64,000 bases of DNA from Moniliophthora roreri. Lineage: Eukaryota; Basidiomycota; Agaricomycetes; Agaricales; Marasmiaceae. The notes under the pieces are model-generated. The model made no database searches. It saw only the letters and a program-made list of their open reading frames with translations, and was not told the origin of the DNA. The stretch lies in the NCBI GenBank assembly GCA_001466705.2, contig LATX02000001.1, positions 1,488,001 through 1,552,000 on the forward strand. Direction: 5' to 3'. The translations under genes were made by a program, and so were the position numbers. Positions 1-11,119 of this stretch are shown one piece after another (position 1 is the first letter of the stretch; each line of letters opens with the position of its first letter).

Positions 1-126
1 TTGTGCAGTTGATAATCAGTTTCGTGGATGATGCGCATGCGTTGAGATTGAAGAAGGTTCCAGGTAAAGGTTCAAAAATAGTGGGTAACTGAAATGCAAG
101 AATCAGCAGGAAGGGAGGCTTTTGGT
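1..126. other. window edge, no gene recognised
   Basis: I see no supported coding region before the stop codon at 127-129. This is likely the 3' flank of the minus-strand gene that follows. Confidence 0.4.
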
Positions 127-1323
127 CTAATGCCACATGTCTCCGATATGACTATCATCCAACGCTAATACAGGTTGAAGGCTCCTGAGAGCTTCATAGT
201 CATTTATACCCCCGGATCCATTAGCTAAAGCCAAGGTAAGGGCGGCAATCGCTTTCTCTGAACGAGACGACAGTATTGCTGGAGAGGAAGGTTGATCATT
301 GACAGGACCAGGAAAAGATAATGCCATTCCAGAAGAGTTGGAGGGATCGGATCCTAACGCCACGCAAGATGGCAAGGAATTCGGTAATGGGAAGGGTTGA
401 GAGTGCAGCGTGTGAGTGCTCGTGTACTGCGGGTCATTTATATGCTCTTCGTCTGACATATCCAATGAACTACAAGACGAAGAACAACGTTCGCTTCCAG
501 GAGCAGACCGTGCCCTAATCTGTTCGGAGTCTGAAGACCGACCTCGAACAGCTCGAGAAAAGGGGTGGGAAATTTCACTGGAATACATCTGGATGTCGAC
601 GTCGTCATCGGAGTCATTTTGGGTAGCAGCCAGTTTCCTACTGGGCAATATAAGAGAGGAGCGTTTCCTCCCTCGTTTCTGGGCATCCTTGACTTTTTTG
701 TACGCGCCTGATCTCGACCGTGACTGTTCATAGTCTCGCATGCGCGACACGAAACCAATTCCGTTCTCCATTACACTCCGTTGCAACTCCCAAAACGCGT
801 TAGATCGAAGTCGAGTTAGCTCCACATAAGATGGGGGCGCGTCCTGATGGCTATCAGGATTGTATGCAGGGGCAGTGCTAGATGATCCGTGCCGTGAACG
901 GTTCTTATTGTAAGGGAAGAGGTGAAACTCGGCAGAAGTAGCAGCGAATGCAGGCGTCGAAGTGGGAGCACTAGCCATGATACAGTCGTCGCTCGCCATT
1001 TCGTGGTCATCATGTATGCCATCGTTCGAGCTGAAAGCAGAGGACTAGAAAAAAGCAGGCAGATTAGAAGGCGATGGCGTCACTGAAAGGATGTAGTACT
1101 CAGTACTCACCAATGTACTTCTCCTCCGTCTTTTTGTCTTGCATACTTCAAGATCCCTTTTGGGTATGATTTTGGAATCAGAACTATAGAACGAGTTGAA
1201 ATTCGCCCTCCTGGAAGAGTCGGTTGAAGCGCGATGAGATGAAGCGGTCGAGGTGGACTGCGATCTTCGACGATAATGAGAAGGTCTCTGGGCAAACATT
1301 TGAGAAGATGGAGGCAATTCCAC
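127..1323 (-). CDS. hypothetical Ser-rich disordered protein
   Basis: Two-exon minus-strand gene. The first exon begins MELPPSSQMFAQRPS at 1323 and is Ser/Arg-rich; a GTGAGT donor near 1111 and a TTTCTAG or TTTCAG acceptor near 1030-1040 join it to an exon running to the TAG at 127. The product is about 380 residues of low-complexity, charged sequence, with a basic KKVKDAQKRGRKR stretch that could be a nuclear localisation signal, an acidic NDSDDDVD patch, and a hydrophobic helix near the C-terminus (SEKAIAALTLALANG) followed by the tail DDSHIGDMWH. The structured C-terminus on a disordered body suggests a short conserved binding element. I do not recognise the family. The start could instead be one of the internal Met codons in exon 2 (999 or 978). 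Confidence 0.6.
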
Positions 1324-1747
1324 AGCAGACGACGCCGTGGTGAGGACCGTGAAGGTAAAACTGAAGAAAGCTGGTCTATCCTCCTTACTAAACCTATTTC
1401 ATCACAAATCTTTGAAATCAAAACATTTCTTTTCCCGGAACGTCCATCTTCACACAGATCTCAGGCAATTCTCTGATTCCGTTTGGGTCATTCCAATCGC
1501 TCCCGCAATGGCGACAACTCCCGACGATGACACTCGCTGATTGAATACGTATAAGGCAAGAAACTTGTGACTAATGCGGTTTCGGGATCAGATATGCACC
1601 GCAACTTTCTACTCTATCTAGGAATCGCGACCAAACGCCGTTCTTCATTGCACTCGTGCATGACAAGGCGAAACCTAGGGTGCTGTATGTGCCGAATCCC
1701 GATCGAGTTGGTTAGAGGCTTGATTCTGGTATAAACGAGACCAAGGC
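1324..1747. other. intergenic, 424 bp
   Basis: This lies between the stop of the upstream-lying minus-strand gene at 1748 and the start at 1323. It probably holds the promoter and 5' UTR of the disordered-protein gene; no other gene or clear motif was seen. Confidence 0.4.
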
Positions 1748-4744
1748 TTACGGCAATCGTGTCACTGCATTGCCCCTGTCGATGCATAGTCTGACCAAGA
1801 ACTGGTGAGGGCTGAATAGATCGGAAACTGGGAAAGTACGCTCACCAGCTCCAGGAGTTGAGAAACCATGGGACCGAGCCTCTCCTTTAGTATCCACTGA
1901 TAGCATCCGGGCTGCACATTGTCCTGCAGCAAGGACTTGAGGCCAACCAAAAGGTTTGTGGACCATGGCGATGCTGTCAAGTAAAGAGCTGGATGCGGTT
2001 TCAATAGGTTTATAGCTAATGAGTGAACAGTATTATGCACCAGTCACAGGGGATTCTTGTATCAGCCGAATCAGAGCTGCGCAGATCAACGATGAAACCA
2101 GTAACGCAAAAGGCCTCTCCTTCTCAAGGAAATCACCGCGAACGATCAACAACAGCGTTCCTCGAAGGTGATTAGAAGCTTGCGCGCAAAGAAGTGGGTT
2201 CGTTAGTGATTCTGCTCCCACGATGTAGCAAGCAAAACTTCCTGCAACGCAGCATGAGGATATCATACGACATAAACTGATGAATAATTCTACTCACCTG
2301 CAATTAGTAGGTTGGAGCTTGGGGCCCTTACACAGGCTTCCCAGAACTCGGTGGATCTGCCATGTTTTATGACCGCGCTCGGATGAAGATCGAGCACTGA
2401 CAAGCACATAATAATGGAAGGAAAGAGACGAGAGTATCCGGAGTGTTTTTCGCCGTCCCGCAGAAAATCGAGCAAGGCCGAAATGAAAGGTGCAAGAGAT
2501 TGAGGATGAAGACATTCCCGACCAGTGTTGTGCCATACAAATGAGATGAATTCAATATTGATCTTGATAATATCCGTGGACTGGCGTTCTCCGAAGCATT
2601 TTCTATTGAGAGATCTAGTTTGTGCTGTGAGTTTCCATCTACACTCACAACGAACCTCGGCTAACCTACGCGTCCTGTACATAACTGCCTCGATAGTTCA
2701 TGATTTGGTCCTTGAAAGGTGATGTGTGGCTCACCTTCTTCTACCTTCTCAGCAAGCAGAATTTTGGGATCTTTCGCGATTGGGAGAAGGGCATCAGTGA
2801 TAACGGAGGGATCTACAAATGTCAATGCTTCTAAAGCGTCGTATTTAACTGCAGTAACGAAATGAGAACGAGATCAAATAAGCAGCTAAACACGCGTACT
2901 TTTGGTAATGAACTCTTCGTTTTCGGCGTGGAGTACGGCAAACAGGCTTAGAAGACATTGTACTACCTCTCGAATAAGAACAGGTGAAAGTTGGAAATTC
3001 GGCGTCAAGTGGGTTTCGCGTAGCAAATTGGCCATTCTTTTACAGGCTCTCGCAACAAGAACGTAAAACGAGGATTTTTGAAGTGAAGGCAAGTGTGTCT
3101 GCGTCACTGCGAGGATAATATCACGCAACACTAGCTAGGAGGAATTGAGTAACACGAGAAACCAGTCCCGGGTGCACTTACCAGAATGGCGTTACAACAC
3201 GTTGCGGGATCCGTAGATAGAATCCGGTTCGGGTCTATAGAACCCAGTGTCGATATTTCCCCGGTGAAGCCATCATCAGTGCAATGGTAAAGCCATTTCA
3301 CCGTCTATGGATTTCTTGAGCACGCAACGTAACTGGACACGATGAAATGATGAAAATCTCACCAGCCACACAACACCATCGACGTTCGCGAGCCGACTAT
3401 CATTCCATGTCCTCCAGCACCAAAGAACCGTTGACTTCCATCGCAAAAGTAGTGCCTGGGGCATGTCCAGACTCTCAAGCGGCGTTGAAAGCCAAGGCAC
3501 AACATTTGCGGAGGCATTTCCTTGAGGTTCCAGAATGACATGAAGAAGGTCCAGTAAGGCACCCATAGTACGAGGTCTCAATGGTAAATCCATTCGGACA
3601 TGGTGACATTCGGTGTCTGATGCCTATAACGAGCATTACTGATCATGTTGTCGGCTGAGAAGAATTGAGACCGACTGCATAAAGCGTCAGTAGCATGGCA
3701 AAAGTTTGCTGATCACGCTCAAGCACGTTGGACCAGGACTCGCCGAGGGTCACTGATAACTGTAGTGCATATTGTTCCACGCTCTTCAGAAGTTCGATGC
3801 ATGATATACTGTAGAATGTGTTAATCTTTAGTACGAGTAGCAGCTCTTTGCCTTACTTGTCGGGATCACTCCACGTGTCGGTTCCGGTTAACCATGGCCC
3901 TACGCAAAACGCGGAAAACAGAAGTCGAAGAGCGAGCCTCTTCGCCGCTGGAGAGTAATGCGTGTCCGTGAGAACAGCTGCAATGGAATGCCATGTGTCT
4001 GTATAATGTCACGGTTGACATTGGGCCAAGATTGTGGGACGATCATACCTGGTAAATGAGAAGTTGCCACAAGGTTGTCGTGCTCGAGCTGCTTTCTCAG
4101 AAAAGTAGAATTAGCACTCGACTCAGATGATTGAGAAAGATCGCCAGCTAGAAGTGCAGCTATGTCGGACACCTTCGCTAGTACTATATCGCACCAACAG
4201 AGAATAATTTTTAAAGAATCCTCTGTGCCATCAAGTAACTCTTGGGTTGCCATTCGCCGAAAGTATTTCCTTTGACAGAATAGACTCCGGAGAAAATGTG
4301 GACGGACTTCGAAAGAGGTTAGGTACCGTGCTAGCAAGCGTCACTGGAAACATACCAAGGGCCGCATATTGATTGATAGAACCAAGGGCGTCTTTTTCAA
4401 GAGCCAAAATAGCATTCAAAAAGAGAATGAGTTGACCGGCCGCTTCTATGACGCGCTGGCGTCTTTCTTCGTCCTTTTTATATATGAGACACAGGGGCCG
4501 CGAGAATGAAGACACATACGCTAGAGAGTTGACAAGCAGTAACTTCGGATATGATTTGAATGGCATCTGCAATCCCACTATGGTTGTTAGGCTGCTCTGG
4601 AGAAGGGAGGAATGTGTCTAGTTCTTCCGGCTCTGCGGTAGTGTCACCGGAGGCATACATACTATAGTTAGAAGATGGAAGTTTGAAGAGAAACGAGGAA
4701 GGATCCAAAGAAGCATGCCAAAAGTGGCATCCAATTAATCCCAC
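1748..4744 (-). CDS. large helical (HEAT/ARM-like) protein, unknown function
   Basis: Multi-exon minus-strand gene of perhaps 750-850 residues. Translated exons are leucine-rich amphipathic helices typical of HEAT/ARM solenoids, for example DEERRQRVIEAAGQLILFL, IILCWCDIVLAKVSDIAALL and VLIREVVQCLLSLFAVL. Three splices were resolved: a donor near 4525 after ACQLSS, an intron ending in CGAAG near 4320, and a last intron near 1805-1850 that leads to the TAA at 1748-1750. The putative start MGLIGCHFWHASLDPS at 4744 lies only 18 bp after the RPC5 stop; a second Met at 4660 (MYASGD) is an alternative. No catalytic motif is visible. A transport-receptor, TTT-complex or ribosome-biogenesis scaffold would fit the fold, but I cannot name the family. 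Confidence 0.55.
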
Positions 4745-4762
4745 GCTGTGAGAAGACTAATA

Positions 4763-5695
4763 CTATAATCCCTTTATGTCTTTCAGAAACGTTGTCATGT
4801 CTGATTTACACGCTAATTCCTCCACATTTCGAGAAAAAAGACATTCAAATGCTTCCTCCGAGTCCAGCGTCTGCAGGCAATTGCATGAGGAATAGAATAA
4901 TTATGTTCGAGTGAGGACTAACCGTCACATCCGAGTACTCCAGTGTTTCCCATTCTTCGTCCTCTTCTGCTCTAATGGCGGCAAGCATTTCTCGACGAAC
5001 CGTTGAGAGCTGCGCCAGTCCGCTCTTATCATCTGTCTTTCTTGCAGAGACTTGAATCTCTCTCGTCTCAACAGCAATTGCCTTTTTCTCCTTCTTTGCT
5101 ACCTGCGCTGGCGTAGGTTCATCGGGATCGGGGGGAGGTCCATCATCCGAGTCCGAGTCCGAGTCATCACGACGCCTATTTTTACGGGAAAGCACGTCCA
5201 AGTGTGATAATGTGGGTCGGAACTGGTGTGTCTGAGAGATTGGATGTAGATGAAGCTCTCCTGAAGGTGTACGGTTAAACACATTTATACGAATGGAAGG
5301 AGAAGATGCATACCGTTTCTGACTATGCCAAGCACGTGGACACCTTTCTGAGTAACCTGTTCACTTCCTAATCGAATATCTGACAATCTTGGCTCCAGCT
5401 CTCTTTCTTTCCCTTTCTCCTCTTGGTTCCTTTCGCGATCGTCTTCCTGCTGTGCTGCGCCGAGTTCACGACCTCGCTGGCTATTCCAAACTTCCGGCCG
5501 CGTATCTGCAGGAACGTGCACTTCTAGTTTTCGAGCATTCGGCTTGATGCGTGCGGTTATGCGTTTTCCAGCCGCTGCGGCTGATGGTGGTACTTGCAGA
5601 GGTCGGGCAAGAAGTGGGAACTGGTGCAAATGAAGTGGAAGTCGACTTGAATAACGTACGGTTAAAGAAGCTACAATCTCGTCTTCGCTGTTCAT
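4763..5695 (-). CDS. RPC37: RNA polymerase III subunit RPC5 (Rpc37-like)
   Basis: Subunit of the Rpc37-Rpc53 heterodimer of RNA polymerase III, which acts in termination and reinitiation on tRNA and 5S genes. Three exons are resolved: 5695-5314, 5260-4923 and 4870-4763, separated by introns of 53 and 52 nt and giving 275 residues. The N-terminus reads DEIVASLTVRYSSRLPLHLH, followed by ARIKPNARKLEVHVP, the family's dimerisation region. Exon 2 contains QTHQFRPTLSHLD, an acidic DDSDSDSDD run, and the exon 3 tail ends in MTTFLKDIKGL. These match the RPC5/Sin-like family in order. The length is close to fungal Rpc37. The next minus-strand gene starts 18 bp beyond the stop, so the two transcripts must overlap or abut. 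A second polymerase subunit, RPB8, lies at 43 kb. Confidence 0.88.
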
Positions 5696-5905
5696 GATCG
5701 TGGTTCGCTTGATGCTAGTAACCGTGGGAGTCCGTATGGGCGCGAGAAGTTCTTTATGTAAAGAAAAAATTGATTACAGTACAACTTGAGAGCGATTTTT
5801 ACAGAAATAAACTACACTGTCATTCATTTCCTACGTACATGAACGTCTTGTTAACACTTCAATACGAAGGAGCGCACCGTGCATGAATAAATATAGTTTA
5901 TCCAA

Positions 5906-7931
5906 TTAAGATGACGTATAGATTGGCGTAGTCCGAACTGATTCCGGGAATTGTGCTGTGGGTGAAGGTATGCACAATGGTACACTTGTAGAGAGCGTTC
6001 TGTCGAAAGAGCTTGGAGTTCTGATGGGCGATGGGGAAACAGAGGAGTTCGAAAACAAGGAGTTCCGTGAAGTCCGACGGTATTGATTCACATGTCGGGA
6101 GGTCGAGAAGGGATCAGAAAAAGAGATGTCTCCCTCATCACGGTCACTGCCGGAATTTCTTCTCTGTCTCTCAGCGACGGTGTAACGCGTGCGGCGATCG
6201 TCACGGGGCCAGCTGGACCGGCATGCACCTGCCACTGCACGTCGAAGGGCAGTTTCTCTCTCATGCCGATGAATTACACGGCCAAAACTGTGGACGGCCA
6301 ATATCGACATTACGGCCCCTTGGAAACAGTCAGCCTAACCAAAAGTGGTGGAAGGTCCAAAGATCTCACAGGTCAAACCGATCCACCCAATGACCGGGAT
6401 ATCGTTTCCAAAATTGATGCCTATGACGGATAGAACTGCAAAAACGACGTAAGTGCTGGTTATCGTGGTAGTATAGCATAGCTACGGGAAATATATTAGA
6501 CGAAGGAAGGGAAATAACGAACGACGACTGACTTCGTCTTTCATGACCTGTTGAAATAATTGCATGTTGGGAATAAATTGACCGATCCGACTGTGCGAGG
6601 ATACGGCAGGTGACATGCACTTCTGTTTTCCCTGTACTTCTTTAATGACTCCATCTGCCAAGAGATGCTCAGCTGTTGAAGAGAGACGACGAGATGGAAA
6701 CTCGGATGAGCGGCGAAGGAGACCTCGCAACCGGGAAATTATGTTGCAGGAAGAGTAGTCCCGGAAGCTGCATTTCGGTGGATTAACCATTGTAGCGGAA
6801 GGTTTTGGCTCCCTCATAGGATCGTAGTCCCACCATCCGCGACGCCCGGGCCTTTGGAGGTCGGAGGTATCGCAACCTCCGTCCATCGAGAGAGTTATTG
6901 AAATGCGTCCCCTAGCAGCAGGAGAGCCTCGAGATTTCCAAACGGCGTAAAGGACTAGAAGAACAATGAGAAATTGAACGGGGTGAAACCTACTACTCAC
7001 AGCAACAGCATAGAAACAAGGACTGCGCAAATTGCACCACCAGGTAAATTCGGATGAAGACCAAATCGCTGGACCGAGCGCAACTGCCTACAAATTACGT
7101 TAGATCGCTCGATTGACCCAAAGCCCGTCGACCACACCTGAAATCCTTTGAACACCTTGCAGTTCGGTAATGTCCAGGATGATAGCGATTGACGAGCCGA
7201 TGAGAAATAACACCAGCGTAACAGAGACGAAGATAGAATTTTCAAGACATTTATATGCCTTATATCCAAGTATTCCTGTCATCTGTAGTGCGTTGAAACG
7301 AGTAATCCGTGAATGAAGTATAGAGCCTACCAATATAGCTAGCGATATTGGAGCAGAGACATTCGTAGTATAAATGAGGCTGAAAAATGCAAGTCAGACA
7401 AAACCTGCAATCATTCTCGAGAGACGCATACGCGGAGCAGTCCACATCGCGCTTAAAGAAGGAGAATATCTGTGGAATGGTGCCAACACATCCTAGAATC
7501 TGGCTCCAGAAGAGCAAATGAAATAGGGACTTCTGGCGGACTTTGGCTCTCCGTATATAGCTGCCTGCCACGAACGTATTCCGCAGGAAAATCATGGTCA
7601 GAATAATGAGCAGGCTAAGCATGATATTCGCCGAACGAATGTCGTGCAAGAACCCCGCCGTCACTAGGGACCCGTCATCGAGAGCTGAATACGTCGGTCC
7701 TTGGAACTCATGAATAGGTGTTTTGTAAAATCGAGAATAATCTGGAATGAGTATAGATGTAGAGAGTGCAATAACCACTTCATTCAGTGGGCAACAGGGA
7801 GGTGTTGGGGCTGCATTTTGCGCTGCAAAAACCTGAGGAACGAGCGGAGGGGTTTGCCGAGTGTTGAAAGGACCGGAAACTGTAGCAGTTGGTATAGTCA
7901 TAGAGGAAAGATGTGCGATGCAACTTGGCAC
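5906..7931 (-). CDS. multipass membrane protein, unknown function
   Basis: Minus-strand gene with about six or more exons encoding at least five hydrophobic segments. After a short exposed N-terminus (Met at 7931 or 7901), the segments are NIMLSLLIILTMIFL, LFHLLFWSQILGCVGTIPQIF, APISLAILVGSIL, FVSVTLVLFLIGSSIAIIL and FIRIYLVVQFAQSLFL, with a sixth around FLIVLLVLYAVW. A 52-nt intron at 7380-7431 restores the frame as DVDCSALIYTTNVSAP. The C-terminal third (6620-5906) is soluble, Ser/Arg-rich and probably cytosolic. The topology recalls seven-helix receptor-like proteins of basidiomycetes, but I see no diagnostic GPCR motif. It is transcribed away from FAP7 across a 223-bp shared upstream region. 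Confidence 0.6.
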
Positions 7932-8154
7932 GACAAATGAACAAGGAGACTAAGAGCCTCTCCGGGAGGTTATCATGGGGGTGACGGAAAGGCGAAGGCT
8001 AAGGTAAAGGTAAAACAAGATGAGAGCAACGAGAGCGCGGCTAATGCTCCCACGGAGGCACCGACCCGGAGGTTGTCACAAGGAGCCGGAGGTATCACAA
8101 GGCCAAATTTAATTTTTCGCGTATATACGCGACTCTCACGACGACTGCCACCAG
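7932..8154. promoter_or_regulatory. bidirectional promoter, membrane protein / FAP7
   Basis: A 223-bp gap lies between two divergent starts, so it must contain both promoters. An AT-rich stretch (AAATTTAATTTTTCGCG) lies about 40-55 bp before the FAP7 ATG. This is inferred from geometry, with no experimental evidence. Confidence 0.4.
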
Positions 8155-8802
8155 ATGGGCCAGCAATCAGCACCTGTAATCATCATCACTGGCACTCCAG
8201 GCACAGGAAAATCAACGACTGCTGAACTTTTGTGCAATGAATCACCGATTCCTTTGCGACATATAGACGTAGGCGATTGGGTGAAGAAAAAGAAACTCTT
8301 TGAAGAATACGACGAGGAATGGCAGAGTTACACCGTTGACGAGGACAAAGTGCGTCATCTTATACCCCTCATTCTCACACCGACTCAAACCTTGGCACAT
8401 AGCTGTTAGATGAATTAGAACCTGTGGTAGCCGAAGGGGGCATTGTTCTTGACTGGCACTCGTGTGAAATTTTTCCAGAGCGATGGGCAGATCTGGTGGT
8501 TGTTTTGCGGTGTGATCATACTCAGCTATGGGATCGATTAGAGACAAGGTATGCTGATCCATGAATCGAGTTCTGATCCTTATGGCTGACATCAGATCTG
8601 CAGAGGATATCCTCTCAAGAAGATACAAGAGAATAACGAAGCAGAGATTATGCAAGTCATCCTGGAGGAAGCGCGTTCATCGTACCCTGAAGAGATTGTA
8701 GTCGAGTTGAAGAGTGAATCGATGGAGGATATGGAAAGTAATGTAGCAAGGATTGTAGAGTGGATTACAGCTTGGAAGGCACAACGAAATCAAGAAAGCT
8801 AG
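8155..8802 (+). CDS. FAP7: FAP7 / adenylate kinase isoenzyme 6 (hCINAP) ATPase
   Basis: Nuclear NTPase of the AK6 type, needed for cleavage of the 20S pre-rRNA in late 40S ribosome maturation. Exons are 8155-8349, 8403-8548 and 8604-8802, giving 179 residues, the usual family size. The P-loop is GTPGTGKST near residue 13, followed by the AK6-typical HIDVGDWVKKKKLFEEYDEE and the GGIVLDWHSCEIFPERW segment, in which the DWH triplet is a family signature. The C-terminal helix is rich in E and K. Introns are 53 and 55 nt and both preserve the frame. The start is the first ATG, directly followed by the conserved beta-strand IIITGTPG. It works in the same pathway as pescadillo at 50-52 kb, though on the other ribosomal subunit. 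Confidence 0.93.
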
Positions 8803-9788
8803 GGTATCATCACAGTCCTGGCTGAAGACTCTACCTGCCATGGAAACCCAGACGTGACGCTTGTTCTCGAGGGGTAACTAAAAGTCTTATTGAGTTTGTG
8901 TCCTGCACTCCTCTCCTTGGCCTCGGCGATGTGGACTTCATGTAACTGGTAAGAGATTCTGGCGAGTCCGTTACCCAAAGCGGCAGAGAAAATGATTCAT
9001 GCGCAACATAGTACTATGTTACGTTGCCACCACCATCGGTGCGTCCCCTTACAGGTTTACTGTGTGTCCTGATATGAGTTTGACACGCGGTGACACACTT
9101 ACTGGACCTGCTATAGCAGCTGGTTTTACTGGTCTCCTCAATCCTTTTATCACCTTCGAGTAGGAGGTTCGAGAGTTCGTACCTTGAATCTTGGCGTCTG
9201 GCACAGTAGTTGATCTTCCTCCTCACTCCAACGCACTTTTCTGAAGAACACTAGTCCACGACGAGCATCAAGCCTGTCTGAGGTCCCTACTAAACGGGAA
9301 TCCAATAAGAGAGGCATCTAAGCGACCCTACATACTGTCAGGGTTGGCTTCCAATTCGGCATCTTCCGACTAGTAGGTTTTTCGTTCTTGGATTTTTGAG
9401 CCAGAGGCCTCAGGGAGATACTACGCCTTTTCGGCAGATTCAGGATGCGTCGCCTCAGAGTCATGATGTATTCCTTGCAGTAGATACTTCTATCGCGTCA
9501 GATTTTCGCCCGGTGGGTGTGACGCAGAGTGGATTGACGTGCGTTTGATGGAAAGGGTGTGTGCAGTCAAGACTCAACCGCCACAACGACGCCACTGATT
9601 CCGGTAAGTAGTCACGTGGCTACTGGCCCGCCGTGGTCATTCATACTTACTTAGCTTGCTCGTTGTCGTTTACGAAGGGTGTGTGATGGGAGACGCCAGT
9701 AAGAAGGGTATATATCCTTGGAGCTACTAGCAATACACGGCATTGTAGACCATCTTAACGTCTATTCCCAACATATCAACTTCCATGA
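8803..9788. other. intergenic, 986 bp between convergent genes
   Basis: No supported gene was seen. The stretch separates the 3' ends of FAP7 and the GPI-protein gene. Open frames here are short (such as 9014-9226) and carry no recognisable motif. No tRNA-like box A/box B pair was convincing. Confidence 0.4.
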
Positions 9789-10909
9789 TCAAAGCCAGGT
9801 CATAATGAAAGGGGTCAAAAGGAACCAGAAATATACTCTATTCACGTTCCCCGCGTTGACGGGTATGGCTCCGGACAAGTCTCCCCCATCACCTGTTGGA
9901 TTAACGGTGGAAAGTACAGTGGTCGTTTCAACAAAGCTGAAAACAGAGCACACATCAGCATTGCTCGGCAGCGACAAATGACGGTTAAATTATGCGCACG
10001 TCAATGTGGACGTTCCCGCTAGAGAGGTGATTGTTGTTCGGGAAACAACTTCAGACACGAGGATAGTAACGGCCGTCTGCGTTATAGTGACTTGGGGAGG
10101 AAAGGGAAATGGAAGTCCTCCACTAGCAGACAAGGTTATGGTGATAACAGGCGGCCCTGTGGCGGTCGGAGTGTTACCCGTGTAGGATGTCACCATACCG
10201 GACGATTGCGTACCCTGTCCTTGTCCAAACGGTGACTGCAGGGGAGGTGATGATGCTTGAGGTTGTCCGAGGAATTCATTCGTTCCTTCTGTACAAGGTA
10301 CACCGCTTGGTGACGGATTGTCAATAGGTATAGAGATAGGTGTAATGATGAAGTAGGGTTGCCCATCGATGTAAGAGGATTCGTAAAACGTGAGCTAGTT
10401 TCAAAGCAATTACGGGGATAAGATTCAATGACGTGAAGGGGAGACGTACATTGTAAGCTCCTTCCGGGATACACTTTGGTATCTGCCAGTCTATATGTCT
10501 AACTGTTCCGCCTTCTTGGGTAAAGATTGTCGGACCCGACGACACTGTAAAATTCATTGCTGTTTCTGCAGATACGAGGTATATATCCAGCGAACGGTAA
10601 TGCGTGGGCGATGAAGAAACTGAGCTGGTGGCATCCGGTGCTAGCTTTCCGTTGCCAGAAATGTCAATGGATATTGGGAGGTTGCTGCCAGCATGTCCAG
10701 GGCTTCAGGGAAAGAAAGAATGGTCAAACTTGGTCGGCTTTGATTTTACGGAACACTTACTTGCCAATCTGTGGGCTATTGATTATTGCGAGACCATCTG
10801 TGAATATTTGCCCTGCCCAGCAGCATTGTAGCTGTCCAAAAATCAAGTAGAGAACGAAAAGCACCCGGATGTCCAGACGATAGAACGAAGACTGGTGAGC
10901 CAGCACCAT
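9789..10909 (-). CDS. secreted GPI-anchored Ser/Thr-rich protein
   Basis: Four exons on the minus strand. The ATG at 10907-10909 opens a signal peptide (RVLFVLYLIFGQLQCCWA), followed by GQIFTDGLAIINSPQIG. After a phase-2 intron the conserved fungal extracellular domain continues (ISIDISGNGKL, HYRSLDIYLVSAETAMNFTV, HIDWQIPKCIPEGAYN, then LTFYESSYI after another intron). A Ser/Thr/Pro-rich, probably O-glycosylated stalk follows. Without the last intron the protein would stop at 9990; removing the 63-nt intron 9937-9999 leads to a hydrophobic tail (VYFWFLLTPFIMTWL) after small residues near SGAIPVNAG, a good GPI-anchor signal. This suggests a plasma-membrane or cell-wall protein. The domain family is widespread in basidiomycetes but has no known function. 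Confidence 0.75.
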
Positions 10910-11119
10910 GACTGGGAGTAAGGCCTGAGCAAAATAGCCCGACGCAGATAGCCTTGACTTTCGAATTGCCCAGGAACGAGTTGGCCGTTTTAGTTCAATG
11001 AATCATGCTTGTCATGGCAAGAATGAAAACCAGTGCAATGGTAAGCAACAATCATCTTGGTAACGAGATGGGCTGTGATTCGGAAAACGCCCGCACCTGC
11101 ACATCTCAGCCAGTAACTT

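Noticed and set aside
7380..7404. A 25-nt intron in the membrane-protein gene
   Set aside because: Too short for spliceosomal removal. A GTATGC donor at 7431 with the same acceptor gives a normal 52-nt intron and the correct frame (DVDCSALIYTT).
9150..9230. GGTTCGA string resembling a tRNA box B
   Set aside because: No box A at the right distance and no acceptor pairing.
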